A stretch of DNA of 6,186 bases from Chitinispirillales bacterium (GCA_031254445.1 JAIRUL010000284.1:1-6186); one strand, 5' to 3'; counted from the first letter of the stretch, positions 1-6,036 are shown. Notes: a model not told the origin generated them from the sequence alone. Made by a program: numbers and translations.

Positions 1-1332
1 CCCACGAGGGCGCTAAAGATCGTAAAGAGCGGCAACACCTACAAGGAGAACGCCAACTGGACCGGCAAGACGATCAACGAACTTTACAGGCAGGCGGGCA
101 CCGGCGGCGTGCTGCTGTCGAGCATGGGCAACCCCGAGACGTACCCGGTGTACTTCGACAAAATTTTGCTCAACGCCTCGCAGGTTACAAACCCCTCGAT
201 AGACCCGCTCCGCGAGCCGATGGAGACGAAGGTTTTTTTAGGCACGAAGCCTAGAGATGTTGAGCGCGACGGCAAGGGGCGCATCGTAAACAACCTCTCC
301 CCGCAGCTTAAGCTCTCCATGCCGGTGATGTTTTCGGCGATGAGCTACGGGTCGATAAGCTACAACGCGCACGAGAGTTTGGCGCGCGCCGCCGAGGAGT
401 TCGGCATCCTGTACAACACCGGCGAGGGGGGCTTGCACGAAGACTTTTACCGCTACGGGAAGAACACGATTGTGCAGGTGGCGTCGGGGCGCTTCGGCGT
501 TCACCCCGATTACCTGAACAGCGGCGCGGCGGTCGAGATAAAGATGGGCCAAGGGGCGAAGCCCGGCATAGGCGGCCACCTGCCCGGGGCGAAGATAGTG
601 GGCGACATATCGCGGACGAGGATGAGCCCCGAGGGGAGCGACGCCATCTCCCCCGCCCCGCACCACGACATCTACTCCATAGAAGACTTGCGGCAGCTCG
701 TCTACTCGCTCAAAGAGGCGACGAACTACACGAAGCCGGTTATCGTAAAAATCGCGGCGGTGCACAACGTTTCCGCCATAGCGAGCGGCATAGCGAGGAG
801 CGGCGCGGACATCATCTCCATAGACGGTTTCCGCGGCGGCACGGGCGCGGCGCCCACGCGCATACGCGACCACGTGGGCATCCCCATAGAACTCGCGCTC
901 GCGAGCGTGGACACGCGCCTGCGCGACGAGGGCATCCGCGACAACGTTTCGATTATCGTCGGCGGGAGCATCCGTTCAAGCGCGGACATCGTTAAAGCCG
1001 TCGCGCTCGGCGCGGACTGCGTGTACATCGCGACCGGCGCGCTCCTAGCGCTCGGCTGCCACCTGTGCAGAAGCTGCCACGGCGGCAAGTGCAACTGGGG
1101 CATCGCCACGCAGGTGCCGGAGCTTGTCAAGCGCCTAAACCCCGACATCGGCTACAAGCGCCTTGTCAACCTGCTAAACGCATGGCAGCACGAAATAAAG
1201 GAGATGATGGGCGCGATGGGGATAAACTCGATAGAGAGCCTAAAGGGGAACAGGCTCATGCTTAGGGGCGTAGGGCTAAACGAAAAAGAGCTTGACATTC
1301 TCGGCATAAAACACGCCGGGGAGCAGGGGTAG
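1..1332 (+). CDS. gltB: Glutamate synthase FMN/Fe-S catalytic subunit (archaeal-type, split GOGAT), 5'-truncated
   Basis: The frame is open from base 1 to the TAG at 1330-1332, giving 443 visible residues; the true start lies upstream. An internal GTG at 109 is not the start, because clearly family-like sequence precedes it. The protein matches the FMN-binding synthase domain of glutamate synthase, which aminates 2-oxoglutarate to glutamate in the cytoplasm. Visible motifs (numbered from base 1) are MSYGSIS (114-120), GEGG (141-144), QVASGRFGV (159-167), the glycine-rich loop QGAKPGIGGHLPG (184-196) and GGTGAAP (279-285). Cysteines 353, 359 and 364 have the C-x5-C-x4-C spacing of the 3Fe-4S site, with an additional Cys356. 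The first residues, PTRALKI, look like the end of a ferredoxin CP motif, so an N-terminal 4Fe-4S domain just outside the window is likely (inference). Neither the glutaminase domain nor the GXGXG domain is fused to the visible part; a separate GXGXG gene lies at 5291. It is probably co-transcribed with purC, 5 bases downstream. Confidence 0.93.
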   Translation, partial: PTRALKIVKSGNTYKENANWTGKTINELYRQAGTGGVLLSSMGNPETYPVYFDKILLNASQVTNPSIDPLREPMETKVFLGTKPRDVERDGKGRIVNNLSPQLKLSMPVMFSAMSYGSISYNAHESLARAAEEFGILYNTGEGGLHEDFYRYGKNTIVQVASGRFGVHPDYLNSGAAVEIKMGQGAKPGIGGHLPGAKIVGDISRTRMSPEGSDAISPAPHHDIYSIEDLRQLVYSLKEATNYTKPVIVKIAAVHNVSAIASGIARSGADIISIDGFRGGTGAAPTRIRDHVGIPIELALASVDTRLRDEGIRDNVSIIVGGSIRSSADIVKAVALGADCVYIATGALLALGCHLCRSCHGGKCNWGIATQVPELVKRLNPDIGYKRLVNLLNAWQHEIKEMMGAMGINSIESLKGNRLMLRGVGLNEKELDILGIKHAGEQG

Positions 1333-1337
1333 CGGGT

Positions 1338-2045
1338 ATGAGCGATATCCTGTACGAGGGGAAGTCAAAGATTGTCTGCTGCGGGATTGACGGCAATACC
1401 CTCCTCATCCGCTACAAGGACACCGCAACCGCTTTCAACGGCGGGAAGAAAGAGGAGCTGTCGGGGAAGGGCAAGCTGAATGCGGAAATATCAAATTTTC
1501 TCTTCGCTCATCTCGAAAAGCGCGGGATAAAGACGCACTTAGTAAAAGTGATAGACGATACCTCTGCGATTGTCAAGAAAGCCGAAATTGTGATGGTAGA
1601 AGTGATAGTGCGGAACGTCGCGGCCGGTAGCTTTTCGAAGAAGTACGGGGTGCCGGAGGGGGCGAGCCTGAAAAATGTGGTTGTAGAGTTCAGCTATAAA
1701 AGCGATGAATTGGGCGACCCGATGCTGGCCGAAAGCCACATCACAGCGTTAGGGCTTGCAACGAGCGAAGAGCTGGAAGAGATGGCGCGGCAGGCGCTTA
1801 AGATTAACGAGATGCTGATAGATATTTTTGCCAAAGCGCGGATACGTTTGGTTGATTTTAAGTTGGAGTTCGGCAGGTGCGGCGGGGAGATTATTTTGTG
1901 CGACGAGATTTCGCCCGATTCTTGCCGGCTTTGGGATATGGATACGGATAAGAAGTTGGATAAGGATAGATTTAGGAGGGATCTTGGGGATGTGCTTGGG
2001 GGGTATAGGGAGGTATTGGAGAGGTTGAAAGGGATTAGAGATTAA
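1338..2045 (+). CDS. purC: Phosphoribosylaminoimidazole-succinocarboxamide (SAICAR) synthase
   Basis: PurC is the cytoplasmic purine-pathway ligase that joins CAIR and aspartate using ATP to give SAICAR. The 235-residue product has the usual length of the short bacterial form. Visible signatures are the N-terminal YEGKSKIV (6-13), the glycine/lysine-rich stretch DTATAFNGGKKEELSGKG (28-45), VRNVAAGS (91-98), LVDFKLEFG (171-179) and DEISPDSCRLWD (189-200). The last two are the classic SAICAR synthetase signatures. The ATG at 1338 is preceded by AGGGG at 1325-1329 with an 8-base spacer, which overlaps the end of the upstream glutamate synthase gene. The 5-base gap suggests one transcript and possibly coupled translation. 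The last roughly 100 bases are strikingly purine-rich on the coding strand and use fewer C-ending codons than the upstream gene. I see no intact T-tract terminator directly after the stop. Confidence 0.96.
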   Translation: MSDILYEGKSKIVCCGIDGNTLLIRYKDTATAFNGGKKEELSGKGKLNAEISNFLFAHLEKRGIKTHLVKVIDDTSAIVKKAEIVMVEVIVRNVAAGSFSKKYGVPEGASLKNVVVEFSYKSDELGDPMLAESHITALGLATSEELEEMARQALKINEMLIDIFAKARIRLVDFKLEFGRCGGEIILCDEISPDSCRLWDMDTDKKLDKDRFRRDLGDVLGGYREVLERLKGIRD

Positions 2046-2046
2046 A

Positions 2047-2058
2047 GACTTTAAAGTC
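2047..2058. repeat. 12-bp perfect palindrome GACTTTAAAGTC just after purC
   Basis: GACTTTAAAGTC reads the same on both strands and begins one base after the purC stop codon. It consists of the same AAAGTC/GACTTT unit that recurs three times at 2128-2145 and twice at 2176-2187. A palindrome of this size could be a protein-binding site or a degenerate copy of the repeat unit. There is no evidence that decides between these. Confidence 0.5.
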
Positions 2059-2083
2059 AAATTCTTTTAAATCTTTTTCAGAC

Positions 2084-2098
2084 GAAGCCTACGGCTTC
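2084..2098. repeat. Short hairpin GAAGCC-TAC-GGCTTC
   Basis: A perfect 6-bp stem with a three-base loop lies in the purC-FISUMP gap. It follows a T-rich stretch (2072-2078) instead of preceding one, so on the plus strand it does not fit an intrinsic terminator. Read on the minus strand, the stem is followed by an A/G-rich tract that ends in a run of A (2078-2074), which also does not make a terminator. Its role is unknown. Confidence 0.4.
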
Positions 2099-2103
2099 AT
2101 AAC

Positions 2104-2209
2104 GTGTGGCGGCTAAAGCCGCCACACAAAGTCAAAGTCAAAGTCAAAGGCGGCGGTGTAGATGATTTTGATGTTGACTTTGACTTTGTGTGGCGGCTCT
2201 GCGCCACAC
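2104..2209. repeat. Nested inverted repeat: two hairpins with AAAGTC-repeat tails in head-to-head orientation (BIME/REP-like)
   Basis: The left unit is a perfect 10-bp hairpin, GTGTGGCGGC (2104-2113), loop TAAA, GCCGCCACAC (2118-2127). It is followed by three AAAGTC units (2128-2145). The right unit is the mirror image: two GACTTT units (2176-2187), then a hairpin GTGTGGCG (2188-2195) with CGCCACAC (2202-2209) and a 6-base loop. The 24 bases at 2118-2141 are the exact reverse complement of 2174-2197, and the match extends to 29 of 31 (2118-2148 against 2167-2197). The region can therefore fold either as two local hairpins or as one long stem. This resembles paired REP elements (BIMEs) or a small MITE-like element, but no transposase is visible. 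Alternatives are an mRNA-stabilising or attenuating structure in the leader of the following gene. The structure is seen directly; the function is not. Confidence 0.8.
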
Positions 2210-2224
2210 GTAAAGAAAGATTAT

Positions 2225-2869
2225 ATGAACATCAATATCAAAAAAACATTTCTTCTAGTTAGCACCGTTTTCGTCATCGCCCTATCAACTAGTTGCGGCG
2301 GCAGCAAAGTTACCGTCATCGACGGCAGCAGCGGCGGTAGCCGCCTTGTCGATTATAGGGATGAGCAGGCGTACCGCACGGTGAAAATCGGCGGGCAGGT
2401 TTGGATGGCGGAGAATTTGAATTTTGAAACCGATAGCTCTTGGTGCTTTGACAATGATGAATCTAAGTGCGAAAAATACGGCAGGCTATATAGCTGGGGA
2501 GCGGCGATGAGCGCTTGCCCGGATCTGTGGCATTTGCCGAGCCGCGACGAGTGGGACGCGCTGGTTAAAGCGGCGGGGGGCAAGGTCGCGGGCAAGAAGC
2601 TTAAAGCGGCAACGGCTTGGAACGGGAAGGGCGGCACGGACGAGTTTGGGTTTTCGGCTCTTCCCGGCGGCTTCCGCATTGAATTCGGCATCCCCGACGA
2701 AAGCCCGTTTGTCGACAACGGCGGCAACGTCGGCAGTTGGTGGAGCGCGACGAAAGACAAAAACGGCGCCCCGTATAACCGGTACATGAACACCGATTTA
2801 AACGAAGTGAACGAGGCGTCCCGCGGTTACGACGGGCACGGCTTGTCTGTGCGTTGCGTTCAGGACTAA
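2225..2869 (+). CDS. FISUMP-domain lipoprotein (Fibrobacter major paralogous domain family)
   Basis: The ATG at 2225 is the chosen start. It gives a typical signal peptide (MNINIKK followed by a hydrophobic run) ending at Cys24 in the context LSTSC, a relaxed lipobox, and AAAGAAAG lies just upstream. An upstream in-frame ATG at 2162 would translate the inverted repeat and is rejected. After a Gly/Ser-rich linker (25-39) the mature protein carries one FISUMP domain to its end: YRTVKIGGQVWMAENLNF (50-67), the SSWC...C segment, YGRLYSWGAAMSACP (85-99), WHLPS, FGFSALPGGFR, WWSAT and the terminal SVRCVQD. Cys74, 82, 98 and 211 are shared with the next gene and could form two disulphides. The molecular role of this family is not established; an envelope-anchored or surface protein is inferred. 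It is 214 residues long, with no catalytic motif that I recognise. Confidence 0.88.
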   Translation: MNINIKKTFLLVSTVFVIALSTSCGGSKVTVIDGSSGGSRLVDYRDEQAYRTVKIGGQVWMAENLNFETDSSWCFDNDESKCEKYGRLYSWGAAMSACPDLWHLPSRDEWDALVKAAGGKVAGKKLKAATAWNGKGGTDEFGFSALPGGFRIEFGIPDESPFVDNGGNVGSWWSATKDKNGAPYNRYMNTDLNEVNEASRGYDGHGLSVRCVQD

Positions 2870-2892
2870 AAAGATTTTGACGTTATTATGGC

Positions 2893-2898
2893 TATAAT
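2893..2898 (+). promoter_or_regulatory. Possible -10 element (TATAAT) upstream of the second FISUMP gene
   Basis: A perfect TATAAT sits 29 bases before the ATG at 2928, in the A/T-rich gap after the first FISUMP gene. No matching -35 lies at 16-18 bases; a TTGACG at 2877-2882 is only 10 bases upstream, which is too close for a standard sigma-70 promoter. If active, it would let the second paralog be transcribed independently of the first. A good ribosome binding site, AAGGAAG (2916-2922, 5 bases from the ATG), follows. Confidence 0.35.
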
Positions 2899-2927
2899 TT
2901 TAAACCATCGCTAGCAAGGAAGATACT

Positions 2928-3563
2928 ATGAACATCAAAAAAGCGTTATTCCTAGTTGCGGCCGCCTTTGCCTTTGCGGCTATGGCGGCTGACGGCAGCG
3001 GCAAAGCCAATAGCTTCACCGACTCCCGAGACGGCCGGAAATACATTACGGTGCAAATCGGTAAACAGGCGTGGATGGCGGAGAATCTGAATTACAAATC
3101 CGGGAACTCTTGGTGCTATGAAGATGATGAATCCAACTGTAAAAACTACGGCAGGTTGTATGACTGGGGAACGGCGGTTAAAGCTTGCCCGAGCGGGTGG
3201 CATTTGCCTGATACGGCTGAGTGGAATAGGCTTGCGATTGCTGTCGGCGGGGTAAGGAAGGTCGATAAGGAAGGGAATGTCAATTTTGATGGCGCGGGCA
3301 AGAAGCTTAAATCAAAAACGGGTTGGAAAGATGACGAGAGGGGCAACGGTACCGACGAGTTCGGGTTTTCGGCAATGCCCGGCGGCATCCGCCGCAGCTT
3401 CGACGGCGTCTTCGTCAACGCCGGCCTCTACGGCAAGTGGTGGAGCGCGACGGAGGGCGGCGGCAACGCGTACAACCGGGGCATGGACTACGACTACGGC
3501 AGCATACGCGAGTATTCCAACAACAAGGAATACGGGTACTCTGTGCGTTGCGTTCAGGACTAA
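2928..3563 (+). CDS. FISUMP-domain exported protein (tandem paralog)
   Basis: This 211-residue paralog of the preceding gene starts at an ATG preceded by AAGGAAG (2916-2922). The N-terminus MNIKKALFLVAAAFAFAAMA is a Sec signal peptide with a likely AMA/AD cleavage after residue 20 and no lipobox cysteine, so the protein should be soluble in the periplasm or secreted. The FISUMP domain covers about residues 30-211: SRDGRKYITVQIGKQAWMAENLNY (33-56), NSWC (60-63), NYGRLYDWGTAVKACPSGWHLP (73-94) in the family pattern, FGFSAMPGGIR, WWSAT and SVRCVQD. Cys63, 71, 87 and 208 have the same 8- and 16-residue spacing as in the neighbour. It has extra residues (VRKVDKEGNVNFDGA region) where the first copy is shorter. 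The final 24 bases are identical to those of the first copy. Function is unknown; duplication followed by a change of targeting is inferred. Confidence 0.88.
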   Translation: MNIKKALFLVAAAFAFAAMAADGSGKANSFTDSRDGRKYITVQIGKQAWMAENLNYKSGNSWCYEDDESNCKNYGRLYDWGTAVKACPSGWHLPDTAEWNRLAIAVGGVRKVDKEGNVNFDGAGKKLKSKTGWKDDERGNGTDEFGFSAMPGGIRRSFDGVFVNAGLYGKWWSATEGGGNAYNRGMDYDYGSIREYSNNKEYGYSVRCVQD

Positions 3564-3604
3564 GGGCATTAAAAACGATGGGTTAGTACCAAGATATCGC
3601 GTTG

Positions 3605-3623
3605 TATCCTAATATAGAGGATA
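3605..3623 (+). promoter_or_regulatory. Small hairpin overlapping the ferredoxin ribosome binding site
   Basis: TATCCT (3605-3610) can pair with AGGATA (3618-3623) across a 7-base loop. The 3' arm contains most of the AGAGGA ribosome binding site (3616-3621) that serves the ATG at 3629, 7 bases beyond. If it forms, this stem would partly occlude the site. The stem is short and A/T-rich, so the pairing may be coincidental. Confidence 0.3.
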
Positions 3624-3628
3624 AAAAT

Positions 3629-4060
3629 ATGAAACGTGTTTATGTGAATGAAAAGTGGTGTCTGGGTTGCCATCTTTGCGAATACTACTGCGCCTTTGCC
3701 GGGACCAACGAGACGGACATGGCTCGGGCGCTGAAGGATATCAAGATCAACCCTAAGATAAATATCGAAGAAAAGGACGGCGTCAGCTTCGCCGTCTCTT
3801 GCCGCCACTGCAACGAGCCTTTGTGCGTGAAGGGGTGCATTACCGGCGCGCTTACAATTGCGGACGGCGTTATCACCATTAACAAAGACAAGTGCGTCAG
3901 CTGCTACACTTGCATTTTGAGCTGCCCATACGGCGCGGTCTCCCCGTCGGACGACGGCGCGGTGCAGAAGTGCGAGCTGTGCGCGAAGACGACATCGGGG
4001 ATGCCGGCGTGCGTCGGCGGCTGCCCCAACGGCGCGATTGTCTTTGAGGAGAGAGGGTGA
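3629..4060 (+). CDS. Four-cluster [4Fe-4S] ferredoxin, probable electron-transfer subunit of the split glutamate synthase
   Basis: The ATG at 3629 is supported by AGAGGA at 3616-3621; a TTG at 3602 in the same frame would add nine residues but has no such site. The 143-residue protein has 16 cysteines and no others, arranged as four clusters: 11/14/17/21 (C-x2-C-x2-C-x3-C), 58/61/66/70 (C-x2-C-x4-C-x3-C), 89/92/95/99 followed by Pro (classic ferredoxin motif) and 115/118/128/132 (C-x2-C-x9-C-x3-CP). This is the layout of the DmsB/HycB/NrfC-type polyferredoxin family. No signal peptide or twin-arginine motif is present, so it is cytoplasmic. Its stop is four bases before the flavoprotein start, and a GXGXG glutamate synthase subunit follows. 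I therefore infer that it relays electrons from the flavoprotein to the GOGAT catalytic subunit. Service to another redox enzyme cannot be excluded. Confidence 0.9.
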   Translation: MKRVYVNEKWCLGCHLCEYYCAFAGTNETDMARALKDIKINPKINIEEKDGVSFAVSCRHCNEPLCVKGCITGALTIADGVITINKDKCVSCYTCILSCPYGAVSPSDDGAVQKCELCAKTTSGMPACVGGCPNGAIVFEERG

Positions 4061-4064
4061 GCAT

Positions 4065-5294
4065 ATGAAATACGTAATAATAGGCAACTCCGCCGCGGGC
4101 ATAGGGGCGGTGGAAGGCATTAGGCAGGCCGATAAAAAGGGCGAGGTAACCGTTGTCGCAAGCGAGCCTCACCACACGTACTCCCGCCCGCTCATCTCCT
4201 ACCTCCTGCTCGGCAAGACATCCGAAGAAAAGATGAAGTACCGCGGCGACGGCTTTTATAAGGAGAATGGCTGCGACTTGCTCGCGGGGGTCTCGGTAAA
4301 GGAAATCAACTCCGGCAAGAAGAGCGTGGCGTTAGACAACGGCAAAAGCATCTCTTACGATAAGCTGCTCGTGGCGACGGGTTCCACCGCGTTTGTCCCG
4401 CCGTTTGAGGGGCTCGACACGGTGAAAGACAAGTGCACGTTTATGAGCTTAGACGATGCGCGCCAGCTTGAGGGGTATCTCGGCGCGGAGAAGCGCGTGC
4501 TGATAATCGGCGCGGGGCTTATCGGGCTTAAGTGCGCCGAGGGCATCGCGGGCAGTGTGTCGCACATTACGGTAATAGACCTTGCGCCGAGAATTCTGTC
4601 GAGCATACTGAATGACGACGGGGCGAAGATTGTCCAGAACCACATCGAGAGCAGGGGCGTGGAGTTTAGGCTTGCCGCGAGCGTCAAGCGGTTTGAGAAG
4701 GACACGGCGATACTCGATAGCGGGGAGACAATAGGTTTTGACATCCTCGTCCTCGCGGTGGGCGTCCGCCCGAATACGTCGCTTCTGAAGGACATTGCTA
4801 AGATTGACAAGGGGATAATCATCGACGCGAAATCGAAGACGACCGCCGCCGATATTTACGCAGCCGGCGACTGCACGCAAACGCTCGACATATCTAGCGG
4901 GCAAAATAGGATCATGGCGCTACTGCCCAACGCTTACATGCAGGGCGAGTGCGCGGGGATCAACATGGCTGGCGGCGAAAAAGAGTTCGACAAAGCAATC
5001 CCCATGAACGCGATAGGGTTCTTCGGTTTGCACGTTATCACGGCTGGGAATTACACCGGGGATGTTTATTCCGAAACGGAGAATACTAATTACAAGCGCC
5101 TATTCTACAGCGGCAACAAATTAAACGGCTATATAATGATAGGCAATGTTGAAAAGGCCGGCATTTACACGAGCCTTATTAAGGAACAGACGCCGCTTGA
5201 TTCGATTGATTTCGCCCTTGTGTGCGAGAGGCCGGGGCTTATGGCGTTTACGAAAGAGGATCGGCAAATTAAGCTTGGAGGCAAAGCGAAATGA
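4065..5294 (+). CDS. FAD-dependent NAD(P)H oxidoreductase (pyridine nucleotide-disulphide family), probable glutamate synthase electron-input subunit
   Basis: The 409-residue product starts at the ATG at 4065, with AGAGGG at 4052-4057 inside the end of the ferredoxin gene. It contains two Rossmann folds: an N-terminal FAD-binding motif VIIGNSAAG (4-12), YSRPLIS nearby, LLVATGS in the first domain, a central NAD(P)-binding motif VLIIGAGLIG (145-154), and the second FAD motif DIYAAGD (263-269). It resembles NADH:rubredoxin/nitrite-reductase-type flavoproteins in general build. No redox-active CxxC disulphide pair is evident, which fits a reductase that passes electrons to Fe-S clusters. Its position between the polyferredoxin and the GXGXG subunit, with a 4-base gap and an ATGA overlap, supports a role as the NAD(P)H-oxidising subunit of the split glutamate synthase, equivalent to GltD. 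The specific cofactor (NADH or NADPH) cannot be told reliably by eye. Confidence 0.9.
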   Translation: MKYVIIGNSAAGIGAVEGIRQADKKGEVTVVASEPHHTYSRPLISYLLLGKTSEEKMKYRGDGFYKENGCDLLAGVSVKEINSGKKSVALDNGKSISYDKLLVATGSTAFVPPFEGLDTVKDKCTFMSLDDARQLEGYLGAEKRVLIIGAGLIGLKCAEGIAGSVSHITVIDLAPRILSSILNDDGAKIVQNHIESRGVEFRLAASVKRFEKDTAILDSGETIGFDILVLAVGVRPNTSLLKDIAKIDKGIIIDAKSKTTAADIYAAGDCTQTLDISSGQNRIMALLPNAYMQGECAGINMAGGEKEFDKAIPMNAIGFFGLHVITAGNYTGDVYSETENTNYKRLFYSGNKLNGYIMIGNVEKAGIYTSLIKEQTPLDSIDFALVCERPGLMAFTKEDRQIKLGGKAK

Positions 5295-6007
5295 ACATAA
5301 CGGCGCAAACGATTGATTTTAGGGTACTAAACGAGCAGGTCAAGTCTGCAAACGATAACGTTTGCATAGACGCTTGTTTCGGGCAGAGGTTCATCGGCAG
5401 CGGCGCTAAGGGCAAGTCGATTACCATAAACGGGACGCCCGGCAACGCGCTTGGCGCGTATCTTGACGGCGCGGTAATCACGGTGCACGGCAACGCGCAG
5501 GACGCGGTTGGCGACACGATGAACGACGGGAAGATAATCGTACACGGCAATGCCGGAGACGCGCTAGGCTACGCCATGCGCGGCGGGCGCATATACGTGA
5601 AGGGCGACGCGGGGTACAGAACCGGCATCCACATGAAGGAATATAAGGATAAGAAGCCGGTAATCGTGATAGGCGGCAAGGTCGGCAGCTTTCTAGGCGA
5701 GTATCTCGCCGGCGGGCTTATCGTGGTGCTTGGCCTTGGCGCGGAGGGCGCGCCCGTCGGGAACTTCACTGGGACAGGGATGCACGGCGGGAAAATTTTC
5801 ATACGGACGGAAAATGAACTAGACGCGCTTCCGAGCCAGGTCGTGGCGGATACGGCGTCAAAAGAGGATTTGCAGGAAATCGAGCCGTACCTTTCCGAGT
5901 TCGCGGAGCTTTTCGGCATGAAGGCCGGGGAGCTTGCTAAGGGGAAATTTTGGGTACTGAAGCCGAATGCGAAAAATCCGTATAAGCAGCTTTATACGGC
6001 GAATTGA
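5291..6007 (+). CDS. GXGXG-domain protein, glutamate synthase alpha-subunit C-terminal domain as a separate polypeptide
   Basis: The ATG at 5291 overlaps the flavoprotein stop as ATGA, with GGAGG at 5277-5281, so translation is probably coupled. The 238-residue protein corresponds to the right-handed beta-helix (GXGXG) domain that ends large glutamate synthases; related folds occur in formylmethanofuran dehydrogenase subunit C. I can see four 19-residue repeats at 44-62, 63-81, 82-100 and 101-119, with glycines in register at 48/67/86/105 and 55/74/93/112. A further glycine-rich turn is GGKVGSFLGEYLAGG, followed by GNFTGTGMHGGKIFIR. In E. coli GltB this domain is structural and lies beside the FMN and glutaminase domains. 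Here it is predicted to assemble with the FMN subunit encoded at 1-1332. It is the last gene before an intrinsic terminator. Confidence 0.92.
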   Translation: MNITAQTIDFRVLNEQVKSANDNVCIDACFGQRFIGSGAKGKSITINGTPGNALGAYLDGAVITVHGNAQDAVGDTMNDGKIIVHGNAGDALGYAMRGGRIYVKGDAGYRTGIHMKEYKDKKPVIVIGGKVGSFLGEYLAGGLIVVLGLGAEGAPVGNFTGTGMHGGKIFIRTENELDALPSQVVADTASKEDLQEIEPYLSEFAELFGMKAGELAKGKFWVLKPNAKNPYKQLYTAN

Positions 6008-6036
6008 AAAGGGCGGCAGTTGTCGCCTTTTTTTTT
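6007..6036 (+). terminator. Intrinsic (rho-independent) terminator after the glutamate synthase block
   Basis: GGCGGC (6012-6017), loop AGTT, GTCGCC (6022-6027) forms a 6-bp stem with one G-U wobble. Nine T residues follow (6028-6036). The preceding AAAAG can extend the stem by pairing with the T-tract. It begins at the stop codon of the GXGXG gene and separates that unit from purF. Confidence 0.9.

Noticed and set aside
238..873. Long minus-strand open frame (211 codons) opposite the glutamate synthase gene
   Set aside because: Low-complexity Arg/Ala/Val-rich translation typical of an antisense shadow in G+C-rich coding DNA; the plus strand has a clear conserved protein.
2104..2127. The 10-bp hairpin as a purC intrinsic terminator
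   Set aside because: No T-tract follows the stem; the bases after it are AAAGTC repeats.
2128..2145. AAAGTC repeats as a CRISPR array
   Set aside because: Units are six bases with no spacers and no cas genes nearby; this is a simple short tandem repeat.
2162..2224. Upstream ATG that would extend the first FISUMP gene by 21 codons
   Set aside because: It would translate the inverted repeat, lacks a signal-peptide-like start, and has no good ribosome binding site; the ATG at 2225 gives a normal lipoprotein signal.
2877..2898. TTGACG plus TATAAT as a complete sigma-70 promoter
   Set aside because: The spacer is only 10 bases, too short for a standard promoter; only the -10-like element is kept, at low confidence.
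3569..4120. Minus-strand open frame of 183 codons across the ferredoxin gene
   Set aside because: It is opposite a gene with 16 perfectly spaced cysteines and shows no recognisable motif.
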